DNA of 9,634 nt from Candidatus Sulfotelmatobacter sp. (lineage in GTDB: Bacteria; Acidobacteriota; Terriglobia; Terriglobales; Acidobacteriaceae), in assembly GCA_030044775.1 (NCBI GenBank), contig JASICF010000219.1, positions 1 through 9,634 of the forward strand, in the 5' to 3' direction. Both the position numbers and the translations under genes were made by a program. The notes below the pieces were generated by a model. It worked only from the letters and a program-made list of their open reading frames with translations, did not search any database and was not told the DNA's origin. Positions 1-7,184 of the stretch are shown here, piece after piece; position 1 is the stretch's first letter; each line of letters opens with the position of its first letter.

Positions 1-2043
1 CACCCGGTCACACGCGGGTTCTTGTGCGCTAAAGTCGCGAAATATCTGGATCGCGTCTATTCGCCGCATCGCGTCCTGTATCCGATGCGGAGGATCGCGC
101 CAAAGGGCCCTTCCGATTCTCGAGGCGCAGGCGGAAACGCCGATTCCTCGCAGGCTTTCGTCCGCATCGGCTGGGAGGAAGCGCTGGATGAGATTGCGTC
201 GCGCTTTCGCCGCATCATTTCCGAGTGCGGAAGCGAAGCGATTCTGCCGTACTCCTATGGCGGGAATTTGGGCGCGCTGAATGGCGCGTCGATGGACCGG
301 CGTTTCTTTAGTCGCCTTGGTGCTTCGGAACTGGAGCGAACCATTTGCTCTTCAGCGGGCGAGGCCGGCCTGATTTCGGTACTCGGCGTGAAGCTCGGAA
401 CCGAACCCGAGCAGTTCGTTCATTCCCGTTACATCATCGCTTGGGCGGCGAACATTCACGGCAACAATGTTCATCTCTGGCCGTTTATTACGGAAGCGCG
501 GCGCAAGGGGGCGAAGCTGGTTGTGATCGATCCCTACCGCACGCGGACTGCCGCTTGCGCCGATTGGTATCTTCCGATCAATCCGGGTACCGACGCGGCG
601 CTTGCGCTCGGCATGATGCACGTAATCATCGCAGAGAACCTGCACGATGCCGATTACGTTGCGAAATATACGTTGGGGTTTGAGCAACTGCGGGAAAAGG
701 TGAAAGCATATCCACCGGAGCGCGTCTCGCAATGGACTGGAATTAGAGCTGAGGATATTCGCACGCTGGCGCGAGAGTACGCTTCCGTGCGTCCATCCGT
801 GATCCGCTTAAATTATGGGGTGCAACGCACGGAAGGCGGAGGGATGGCTACGCGTGCGATCGCGATGCTGCCCTGCATCACCGGATCGTGGAAGAACCTT
901 GGTGGCGGCTTGCAGCTCTCAACCAGCGACGCGTTTGGACTGAATAAAGAAGCATTGAGGCGCCCGGATCTTAAGCCGGATGGATGGACTCGACTGCCGC
1001 GATCCGTGAACATGGTCGAACTGGGTGCGGCCCTGAACACATTGACTGATCCGCCGGTGAAAGCGCTTTTTGTGTATAACTCGAATCCGGCAGCGGTTTG
1101 CCCGAATCACAGCAAAGTAATCCGCGGGCTGATGCGGCCTGATTTGTTCACCGTGGTCCATGAGCAGTTCTTTACGGACACGACCGACTACGCCGACATT
1201 GTCTTGCCGGCTACGACATTTTTTGAACACAAGGATCTGCTGGCGGCCTACGGCCACTATTATCTCCAGATTTCGAACCAGGCGATCGATCCCTTGGGCG
1301 AGTGCCGTTCCAATGTCGAGGTATTCCGTGCTCTCGCCGAGCGTATGGGCTTCGAGGACGCGTGCTTCAGTGAAACCATTGAACAGATGATTGATGGTGC
1401 TCTGCATTCGGAAAATCCCTGGTTGCGGGGCATCGATCGCCAGCGACTGGAGACGGAGAAACACGTCCGGCTGAATTTTTCCGGTTCGGACTCCGCGCCC
1501 GGGGCTGTTCGTAGTTCGGCAGCGTCTCACGCGCCATTTCTCCCCTTCGTGGAGGGAAATTTCCGTACTCCATCGGGCCGCGCTGAACTTTACAGCGAAG
1601 CGATTGAAGCGTTGGGTCTTGATCCTGTGGCCGAGTTTAAGCCGGCAGCGGAATCCCGCCACGGAAGCGAGAAAAACAAGTTTCCGCTCGAAATGCTGGC
1701 GCGCAAGTCAGACAATTTTTTGAATTCGAGCTTCTCCAATTTACCCTCGGTTCAAACCATGGAGGAAACCGGCCTGCTCGAAATCAATTCAGCAGACGCT
1801 TGCGCGCGAGGAATCGCCGATCGTGACGAGGTAAGGGTCTACAATCAGCGCGGAGAAATTTTTCTGCGCGCCCGCGTCGACGGCACCGTTCAACCTGGGG
1901 TGGTTTCTGCCAGGCTCAACTGGGCCAAACTGACTCCGGAGGGGAAGAACATTAACGTGCTGACTTCAGAAAAACTTTCCGATCTGGGCAACTCGGCAAC
2001 GTTTTATTCCGTCTTGGTGGAGGTGGAGTTAGTTGGCGATTAG
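1..2043 (+). CDS. Molybdopterin-dependent oxidoreductase (BisC/YoaE-like), 5'-truncated
   Basis: The reading frame is open from base 1 and begins HPVTRGFLC, the end of the N-terminal [4Fe-4S] segment of bis-MGD molybdoenzymes; Cys9 should be the last cluster ligand. A TTG at 22 is therefore not the start, and the true N-terminus lies left of the window. The visible 680 residues cover the molybdopterin domain and the C-terminal dinucleotide-binding domain (roughly 560-675). Family landmarks are VVIDP (174-178), NPGTDAAL (194-201), TDTTDYADIVLPATT (392-406) and NSSFSNLPSV (from 575). Cys116 in ERTICSSAGEAG aligns by eye with the Mo-ligating Cys of NapA-type enzymes (RHCMASA), so a Cys-ligated Mo is inferred. 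No electron-transfer or membrane-anchor subunit lies downstream. The family is clear; the substrate cannot be told. It ends in TAG, 111 bases before the bamA promoter, with no obvious terminator. Confidence 0.9.
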   Translation, partial: HPVTRGFLCAKVAKYLDRVYSPHRVLYPMRRIAPKGPSDSRGAGGNADSSQAFVRIGWEEALDEIASRFRRIISECGSEAILPYSYGGNLGALNGASMDRRFFSRLGASELERTICSSAGEAGLISVLGVKLGTEPEQFVHSRYIIAWAANIHGNNVHLWPFITEARRKGAKLVVIDPYRTRTAACADWYLPINPGTDAALALGMMHVIIAENLHDADYVAKYTLGFEQLREKVKAYPPERVSQWTGIRAEDIRTLAREYASVRPSVIRLNYGVQRTEGGGMATRAIAMLPCITGSWKNLGGGLQLSTSDAFGLNKEALRRPDLKPDGWTRLPRSVNMVELGAALNTLTDPPVKALFVYNSNPAAVCPNHSKVIRGLMRPDLFTVVHEQFFTDTTDYADIVLPATTFFEHKDLLAAYGHYYLQISNQAIDPLGECRSNVEVFRALAERMGFEDACFSETIEQMIDGALHSENPWLRGIDRQRLETEKHVRLNFSGSDSAPGAVRSSAASHAPFLPFVEGNFRTPSGRAELYSEAIEALGLDPVAEFKPAAESRHGSEKNKFPLEMLARKSDNFLNSSFSNLPSVQTMEETGLLEINSADACARGIADRDEVRVYNQRGEIFLRARVDGTVQPGVVSARLNWAKLTPEGKNINVLTSEKLSDLGNSATFYSVLVEVELVGD

Positions 2044-2154
2044 TGGCCTCAGTTCCCGTGGAACGAAATGAATCCATGGGTATCGGTGGCTAACTCAAGA
2101 CCAAACAGATCGGGCCAAGACTGGGCACCAACGCGGTCCAGCAGCCACACAACC

Positions 2155-2183
2155 TTGGAGCTTTCTGCTTCTCTACGTATAAT
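2155..2183 (+). promoter_or_regulatory. Candidate sigma70-type promoter for bamA
   Basis: TTGGAG (2155-2160), a 17-base spacer, then an exact TATAAT (2178-2183). The -10 box is perfect and the -35 matches 3 of 6. Transcription would start near 2190, giving a leader of about 60 nt to the GTG at 2252 or about 135 nt to the ATG at 2327. This separates bamA transcription from the upstream oxidoreductase gene. Confidence 0.6.
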
Positions 2184-2241
2184 GATCGTTTTCCCACATC
2201 CCAGAGGCTGAGGTCGTAGCGATTCATTTTTGTGCTCATGC

Positions 2242-2254
2242 GGAGAAAGCTGTG
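2242..2254 (+). promoter_or_regulatory. Shine-Dalgarno plus alternative GTG start for bamA
   Basis: GGAG at 2242-2245 stands 6 nt before an in-frame GTG at 2252. It is the best-placed ribosome binding site near the gene, whereas the ATG at 2327 has none. Starting here would add 25 residues (MPLRGPRFFVAAHPRPSS...) ahead of the signal peptide. It may be the true start, or the element may serve a leader. Confidence 0.4.
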
Positions 2255-2326
2255 CCCCTGCGCGGCCCGCGCTTTTTCGTCGCGGCGCATCCTCGACCCT
2301 CTTCCTGGCTCGGTTTGGGCCAAAAC

Positions 2327-5173
2327 ATGAGGCGGTTGGGGTGCGCGCTGGCACTCGGGCTGCTGGTTTTTTCCGGTCTTCGAAGTTGGGCGCAAAGCGA
2401 CGTGATCTCCGAGATCGTGGTGCAGGGCAATCGTCGGATCCCCGCCGAGACGGTTAAAGCCCGCATCTTCACTCATCCGGGCGATATTTACGACCCCGCG
2501 GCGCTGGAGCGCGATTTCAATGCGCTCTGGAACACGGGCTACTTCGAAGACATCAAGTTTCTTCGCGAACAAACGGCCAAAGGATGGCGTTTGATCATTC
2601 AAGTCAAAGAAAAGCCCACCATCCGCGAGATCAACTACGTCGGCCTCAGTTCCATCTCCACAAGCGACGTGCTCGACCGCTTTAAGGAAGCCAAAGTCGG
2701 ATTGTCCGTGGAAAGTCAGTACGATCCGACAAAAGTAAAGAAAGCCGAGGTAGCCATCAAGGGCCTTCTCTCCGAACACGGCCGGCAGTTTTCTACAATC
2801 CGCACGGAGGTGCGTCAGATTCCTCCGGCGGCCGTGGGAATCACCTTCGTCGTCAAAGAGGGGCCGAAAGTCAAAGTCGGAAAGATTCGCTTTGAAGGCA
2901 ACAAGAACGTGAAGACCCGGATTTTGCGCTATGCCATGAAGAACCTCCGGCCGATCGGCATTCCGCACTCCATCTTCCTGGAAAATATTTTTGCCCGTAC
3001 TTATGACGCCACCAAGCTCGAGGAAGACACCGAGCGCGTGCGCAACGAGTACCAGAACCGCGGCTATTTCAAAATGAACACCGTGGGCGAACCTAAGACG
3101 CAGATTCACGACACCGGCCATCAGGGCGGCCATATTCCACTGATTCAGAGCGGTCCGGGAAAAGCGGTCGATATCACGATGCAGATCGACGAGGGTGAGC
3201 GCTATACCCTGGGCGGCATCACCTTCAAGAACACTAAGACGGTCACGAATACCAAAGCGCTGCGCAATCTTTTCCCCATTAAAGACGGAGACATTTTCAG
3301 CAAGGAGAAAATCGCCAAGGGCCTTGAGAATCTGCGGAAAGCCTACGGCGAACTGGGATTCATCAACTTTACTTCCATCCCTGACACTCGCTTCGACGAT
3401 GAAAAGAAACAGATCTTCCTCGATGTGGATGTGGACGAGGGAAAGCGGTTCTACGTCAGGCGCATCGAGTTTGAGGGCAACACGACAACCCGCGATAAAG
3501 TGATCCGGCGCGAAATCGCCCTCGAGGAAGGCAGTGTTTACAACTCTCGCCTATGGGAACTGAGCCTCCTCCGGCTGAACCAGTTGGGATATTTCGATCA
3601 ACTGAAGCCCGACGATCCCAACACGACCGTGCGCACGCTCGATGAGAAAGACGGCTTGGTCGATCTGACGCTCAAGGTCCACGAAAAAGGGAAGAACAGC
3701 ATCGGCTTGAACGGAGGCGTAAGCGGCCTGGAAGGCGCGTTCGTCGGCATCAACTATGCGACCAACAACTTTCTCGGTTTGGGCGAGACGCTCTCGGTTC
3801 AGGCCAGCATTGGGAACCTGGCTCGCAGCATCCGCTTTGGTTTCGTTCAGCCGTACATGTTTGACCGTCCGCTGCAGTTCGGCTTCAACATTTACTACAA
3901 CCGGGTCAACTACGACCAGGCGCGGCAGCTCTCCATCTTCAGCGGACAAACGCTTAACCTACCCAATACGGTTCTTCAAAACCTGCAGAACTACTCGCAA
4001 TCGAGCGCCGGATTTACTACCTCATTGAGCTACCCCTTGCGCCACTCCTTCAAGCGTGTTGGCATCACTTATTCGTTTGACCGCTCGTCGTTGGTGGCTC
4101 TGAGCACCGCCTCGAAGAACCTGTTCACGTACCTGGCTTTTCGGGGTATTTCCGGCCCGCAAGCGCTGGAAGGAATCCTTACCAGCAAGATCTTCCCCAA
4201 CTTCTCTTTTAACACGCTCGACAGTCCGATCTCGCCGCATCACGGGCATCAGTTCACCGCGGGCGCCGAGCTTGCCGGCTTAGGCGGAACGATTCGTTCG
4301 ATTCGCCCTGTTGTTCAATACAAGCGATTTATCCCGGTGCAAAACCGGCGTAACGCCCTGGGCTTCAACTTCCAGACTTCGTTCATTACCGGCTTCGGCG
4401 GGCTAGTTGCGCCGCCGTTCGAGCGCTCGTACATGGGCGGAGAAAACGATCTCCGCGGCTTCGATATACGTTCCATTTCTCCCGTTGCCTTCTTGCCGAA
4501 TGTGGGTTCGATCAGTCTGACCAACCGCGACGGAACTCCGGTGCTGCTCGATCCGCAGAATCCGCGAGCGGGAGCGGTCAAAGTGCCGATTCCGATCGAT
4601 CAAATCGTCTTTCCGGGCGGCGACTTCAGCATGGTCACCAATTTCGAATATCGCATCACCATCGTCGGCCCGGTGGCGCTGGCTCCGTTCATGGATACCG
4701 GCATCGATCCCATCCTTCGCCGCTCGCAGTTGCAGATTGCGCAGGTGCAGTATGAAACCGTCGTGGGTACTCCTCTCGGATGTCCACAACTGGTGCAAAC
4801 CGCGACCGCCAATACTTGTACTCTGGGTAGCGTTTTGACCCCGCCGCCTTCGCAGGACTTGCAGGTCTTTGGCCAGACTAACTGGAGGCCAAGAATGTCC
4901 ACCGGCCTCGAGCTGCAAGTGTTTCTGCCTGTGATCAACGCGCCCTTCCGCATTTACTGGGCCTATAACCCGCTGCGCTTGGATGAGCCCGCCAATCCCC
5001 CGATTCCGATTACCGCGTCCATGTTCCCGCAAACCTGCAATCCCAAGACCGGGTGCCAGCTGACGGCCGCGGGAGCCTATACGTTCAACCTGGCGCGGAA
5101 CGCCTACGCTCCCACGTTTCTTTTGCGCGAGCCGAGAAAAACCTTCCGCTTCACTGTGGCCACTACTTTCTGA
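2327..5173 (+). CDS. bamA: Outer membrane protein assembly factor BamA (Omp85/POTRA)
   Basis: Central subunit of the BAM machine that folds and inserts beta-barrel proteins into the outer membrane. From ATG 2327 the product has 948 residues, longer than the roughly 800 of proteobacterial BamA. A signal peptide (about 1-22, ending SWAQ) is followed by five POTRA repeats at roughly 26-97, 98-180, 181-293, 294-375 and 376-455. Several repeats open with the usual I.(F/V).GN pattern, for example IVVQGN, IRFEGN and IEFEGN. The C-terminal barrel carries the Omp85 loop-6 motif LRGF (709-712, within GGENDLRGF) and ends in a terminal Phe, a typical beta-signal. POTRA3 has a His/Gly-rich insertion (about 256-279), and barrel loops hold two Cys pairs (819/831 and 904/910). 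ATG 2327 was chosen because it gives a compact signal peptide; GTG 2252 has a better ribosome binding site. ompH follows 336 bases downstream, a common pairing. Confidence 0.95.
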   Translation: MRRLGCALALGLLVFSGLRSWAQSDVISEIVVQGNRRIPAETVKARIFTHPGDIYDPAALERDFNALWNTGYFEDIKFLREQTAKGWRLIIQVKEKPTIREINYVGLSSISTSDVLDRFKEAKVGLSVESQYDPTKVKKAEVAIKGLLSEHGRQFSTIRTEVRQIPPAAVGITFVVKEGPKVKVGKIRFEGNKNVKTRILRYAMKNLRPIGIPHSIFLENIFARTYDATKLEEDTERVRNEYQNRGYFKMNTVGEPKTQIHDTGHQGGHIPLIQSGPGKAVDITMQIDEGERYTLGGITFKNTKTVTNTKALRNLFPIKDGDIFSKEKIAKGLENLRKAYGELGFINFTSIPDTRFDDEKKQIFLDVDVDEGKRFYVRRIEFEGNTTTRDKVIRREIALEEGSVYNSRLWELSLLRLNQLGYFDQLKPDDPNTTVRTLDEKDGLVDLTLKVHEKGKNSIGLNGGVSGLEGAFVGINYATNNFLGLGETLSVQASIGNLARSIRFGFVQPYMFDRPLQFGFNIYYNRVNYDQARQLSIFSGQTLNLPNTVLQNLQNYSQSSAGFTTSLSYPLRHSFKRVGITYSFDRSSLVALSTASKNLFTYLAFRGISGPQALEGILTSKIFPNFSFNTLDSPISPHHGHQFTAGAELAGLGGTIRSIRPVVQYKRFIPVQNRRNALGFNFQTSFITGFGGLVAPPFERSYMGGENDLRGFDIRSISPVAFLPNVGSISLTNRDGTPVLLDPQNPRAGAVKVPIPIDQIVFPGGDFSMVTNFEYRITIVGPVALAPFMDTGIDPILRRSQLQIAQVQYETVVGTPLGCPQLVQTATANTCTLGSVLTPPPSQDLQVFGQTNWRPRMSTGLELQVFLPVINAPFRIYWAYNPLRLDEPANPPIPITASMFPQTCNPKTGCQLTAAGAYTFNLARNAYAPTFLLREPRKTFRFTVATTF

Positions 5174-5191
5174 ATCTCGACACCCTCAGGT

Positions 5192-5220
5192 TTGACGGAG
5201 TCGCAACGCCTCTCTATAAT
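5192..5220 (+). promoter_or_regulatory. Near-consensus sigma70-type promoter for ompH
   Basis: TTGACG (5192-5197), exactly 17 bases, then TATAAT (5215-5220): 11 of 12 consensus positions at ideal spacing, starting 19 bases after the bamA stop codon. The predicted start site is near 5227, about 283 nt before the ompH ATG. It is the strongest plus-strand promoter in the window and would give ompH expression independent of bamA. Confidence 0.75.
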
Positions 5221-5509
5221 CGTTACGTTCCAGGGCACTGTAGAAAAGATCAAGGTTGGACAGCACGTCCGCAACTCCGGTGCGACATGCCGGCATGCCA
5301 GTGCGGCGAGTTCCGATAAGCGTCTGACGGGGCGATCGTTCGAAAAGCAAGACTTCCGTGAATGCGGCCCAGCGTTGCCTGAAAAGGGCGATCCGAGTTC
5401 TTCCCGGAACCAGATGAGATGCAAAAGTGTGACCGGAACCGAATTGAGCGGGGCCGGAAGGTACGAAATCGGAATGTACGAAAAAATTCCAAGGAGTTGA
5501 ATCGATCCA
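5221..5509 (+). other. Long untranslated leader of ompH
   Basis: This is most of the 336-base gap between bamA and ompH, and no convincing gene is visible in it. It holds a 12-base perfect palindrome CATGCCGGCATG (5286-5297), two copies of CCGGAACC (5404-5411, 5433-5440), two copies of GTACGAAA (5461-5468, 5476-5483) and several GGA triplets. Just before the gene is AAGGAG (5491-5496), 13 nt from the ATG, which is longer than the usual spacing. I do not recognise a known riboswitch class or RNA family. Confidence 0.45.
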
Positions 5510-6202
5510 ATGACAAGCAAGTTTCTGCGTTCGCTTCTGGCCGTTGCCGTGATCTCCATGATTTCCGCATGGGCCCAAACCGCCGGCGCCGCTCCCACCG
5601 AGCCTCCCAATGCGCCCTCAGCCGCCGCCTCTGTTCCTGTCGCTACCGGAACCGGCACCAAGATCGGAACCATCAACATTGAGCAGGCCGTTCTCAACAC
5701 CAACGAGGGCCAGCGCGACTTTGCCGCCCTGCAAAAAAAGCTGGAGCCAAGGCAAAACGAATTGAAGTCGCAGAACGATGAGCTGGAAAGCCTGCAGAAG
5801 CAGCTCGATACTCAGGGCCCAAAGCTCAACGATGATGCCCGCGCGGAACTGGTCCGCCAGATCCAGGACAAGAAAAAGGCTCTCGATCGCGCGGTGCAGG
5901 ATTTCCAGGAGGATGGTCAGAATCAGCAGAAAGAAGTCTTTCAGCGCATTCTGCAAAAAATGGCTCCCGTGATCGTGAAGCACGCGCAGGATGGCGGTTT
6001 CGCCATGATCGTCGACACTTCCAATCCGTGGCCGCAAAGCCCGGTGCTGTGGTACGACGGCAATAAGTCTGACATCACCAAGGCCGTGATCGATCTTTAC
6101 AATACACAGTCGGGAGTCCCTGCTCCCGCGGCTGCCGCACCAGCGGCGGCCAAACCTGCGGCCCCGAAGACGACCACTCCGAAGCCCGCAGCGCAGAAAT
6201 AG
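5510..6202 (+). CDS. OmpH/Skp-family periplasmic chaperone
   Basis: Periplasmic holdase that binds unfolded outer-membrane proteins and delivers them to the BAM complex. The product is 230 residues. An N-terminal signal peptide (hydrophobic about 6-20, likely cut after AWA or AGA near 22-28) is followed by an Ala/Pro/Thr-rich linker. The OmpH domain then opens with KIGTINIEQAVLNTNEGQRD (51-70). A long charged coiled-coil hairpin spans about 70-150, and the closing strand segment includes GGFAMIVDTSNP (162-173). The C-terminus is an Ala/Pro/Lys tail (about 204-230), which makes this protein longer than E. coli Skp (about 160 residues). ATG 5510 is preceded by AAGGAG at 13 nt. It lies downstream of bamA, as skp often does, but no lpxD follows; an intrinsic terminator ends the unit. 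Confidence 0.92.
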   Translation: MTSKFLRSLLAVAVISMISAWAQTAGAAPTEPPNAPSAAASVPVATGTGTKIGTINIEQAVLNTNEGQRDFAALQKKLEPRQNELKSQNDELESLQKQLDTQGPKLNDDARAELVRQIQDKKKALDRAVQDFQEDGQNQQKEVFQRILQKMAPVIVKHAQDGGFAMIVDTSNPWPQSPVLWYDGNKSDITKAVIDLYNTQSGVPAPAAAAPAAAKPAAPKTTTPKPAAQK

Positions 6203-6255
6203 ACTCGTCGCGGGCAGCCCCCAGCGACACCGAGTGAATCAGGAAAGTTCCCAGC

Positions 6256-6285
6256 AAGCCGCACGAGAGTGCGGCTTTTTTCTTT
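6256..6285 (+). terminator. Rho-independent terminator after ompH
   Basis: The arms AAGCCGCAC (6256-6264) and GTGCGGCTT (6269-6277) form a perfect 9-bp stem around the GAGA tetraloop, with a T-rich run through 6285. It stands 53 bases after the ompH stop codon and before the next gene. It also argues against starting the TonB-type gene at the upstream GTG at 6234, because that reading would translate through this hairpin. Confidence 0.9.
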
Positions 6286-6368
6286 CTCGCAACCCATCCA
6301 ACGAAGCAGTTGGTGGTGTCTTTACCGGCAACGACCTATTTTCAGAAGAATCGCGCTGGGAGGATGCC

Positions 6369-7097
6369 ATGTTTGAAAGCACCCTGAATTCGCCATGGGA
6401 CGGGCGCTCACGCCGGAGCCTCACGACTTTTGCTTCGTTTGGCATGCAAGCGATTGTGGTGGTTGTGCTGCTTATCTTGCCGCTGCTTCGCCCGCTTGGT
6501 ACACCCTGGTTTCACCATCTTTCCACTCCCATTAGCCTGTCTGCGGTTCCGCCGGCGACTGTTGTAGTGCACTCACGATCTGCCGCGGGCGCTTCTGCCG
6601 ACCAAGACGCCGCAGAGATCGTCCTGCAACAGCCAGAGGAGATTCCGAATCACATCGCACCCGGCGAGGGCGAAGTCTCCCCACCGATCGCATCTTCCGG
6701 CCCTTATATTCCCGGACTCAGAGGAGACGGTAGTTCGAGCGGAGTCTGGAACTCACTTGGAACAAGTTCGGCTCCGGTCATTCCGAAGCCTCCGGTTCCG
6801 ATCGCGCAGACCGTTCGCCTGTCGCATATGAGTGAGGGCGATCTGGTTCACAAGGTCGTGCCCGCGTATCCGCCGCTGGCACGAACCGCTCGTATTCAGG
6901 GAGTCGTGATTCTTCAGGCGATGATCAGCAAATCGGGCGCCATCGAGAATCTGAGGCTTCTTTCCGGACACCCGATGCTCGCGCCTGCAGCTATTGAAGC
7001 CGTGCGGCAGTGGCGCTATCGCCCTTACATCCTCAATGGCGAGCCCGTGGAGGTCGAGACACAAATCACCGTGAACTTTTCGTTGGCCGGCAACTGA
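6369..7097 (+). CDS. TonB-type energy transducer protein
   Basis: The 242-residue protein has the TonB plan. It has a short cytoplasmic N-terminus, one transmembrane segment (about 22-41, FASFGMQAIVVVVLLILPLL), a Pro/Ser/Gly-rich periplasmic spacer, and a C-terminal TonB domain (about 158-238). That domain contains YPPLARTARIQGVVILQAMI, the SGHPMLAPAAIEAV helix and the QWRYRPYILNGEPVEVET core. TonB proteins pass proton-motive energy from ExbB/ExbD to outer-membrane receptors. No exbB, exbD or receptor gene is adjacent, so its partners are unknown; an envelope role other than transport is possible. The start ATG 6369 has a good GGGAGG (6358-6363) at 5 nt. The frame can be extended to 6234, but only through the ompH terminator. 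The spacer lacks the long EP/KP repeats of E. coli TonB. Confidence 0.88.
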   Translation: MFESTLNSPWDGRSRRSLTTFASFGMQAIVVVVLLILPLLRPLGTPWFHHLSTPISLSAVPPATVVVHSRSAAGASADQDAAEIVLQQPEEIPNHIAPGEGEVSPPIASSGPYIPGLRGDGSSSGVWNSLGTSSAPVIPKPPVPIAQTVRLSHMSEGDLVHKVVPAYPPLARTARIQGVVILQAMISKSGAIENLRLLSGHPMLAPAAIEAVRQWRYRPYILNGEPVEVETQITVNFSLAGN

Positions 7098-7109
7098 GTT
7101 ATTCCGCAA

Positions 7110-7167
7110 GGCGGCGCCCCTGCCAGGGAGTAGTCCCAGCGTAACCTGAGGTGGGACTGGCGCCGCC
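7110..7167 (+). repeat. Complex inverted repeat between the TonB-type gene and alr
   Basis: The outer arms GGCGGCGCC (7110-7118) and GGCGCCGCC (7159-7167) are perfect complements. Inside lie a second pair, AGTCCCA (7132-7138) with TGGGACT (7152-7158), and a small hairpin CCCT-GCC-AGGG (7118-7128). Together they could fold as a branched structure. It begins 13 bases after the TonB-type gene's stop and ends 2 bases before the alr -10 box. No T-run follows, so it is not a classical intrinsic terminator, but it could protect the 3' end of the upstream mRNA or touch the alr promoter. Confidence 0.6.
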
Positions 7168-7169
7168 GC

Positions 7170-7175
7170 TATAAT
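7170..7175 (+). promoter_or_regulatory. -10 box of alr, close to the start codon
   Basis: An exact TATAAT ends 9 bases before the alr ATG. Transcription from it would begin near 7182, giving an almost leaderless mRNA. No good -35 hexamer sits at 16-18 bases upstream; that space is the right arm of the inverted repeat. This is either a promoter helped by an activator or a chance match. Confidence 0.45.
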
Positions 7176-7184
7176 CGAATTTTC

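Noticed and set aside
919..1662. Minus-strand open frame (247 codons) opposite the oxidoreductase gene
   Set aside because: Antisense shadow of conserved molybdoenzyme coding sequence, with no family features.
2049..2238. Possible gene remnant on the minus strand between the oxidoreductase gene and bamA (two frames, e.g. MNRYDLSLWDVGKRSLYVE)
   Set aside because: The two frames do not join into a recognisable protein, and the region holds the bamA promoter. A remnant cannot be excluded, but nothing supports it.
2090..3133. Long minus-strand open frame (347 codons) opposite bamA
   Set aside because: It lies mostly antisense to clearly conserved BamA sequence; high GC makes such shadow frames common, and its protein has no recognisable domains.
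5286..5297. 12-base perfect palindrome CATGCCGGCATG
   Set aside because: A few such palindromes are expected by chance in a window this long; kept only as a note in the ompH leader.
5192..5500. 102-codon plus-strand frame in the ompH leader
   Set aside because: It begins with a TTG inside the -35 box, upstream of the predicted transcript start, has no ribosome binding site and has protein-unlike composition.
6234..6368. N-terminal extension of the TonB-type gene to GTG 6234
   Set aside because: It would translate through the ompH terminator hairpin; ATG 6369 has a good GGGAGG and gives a normal TonB N-terminus.
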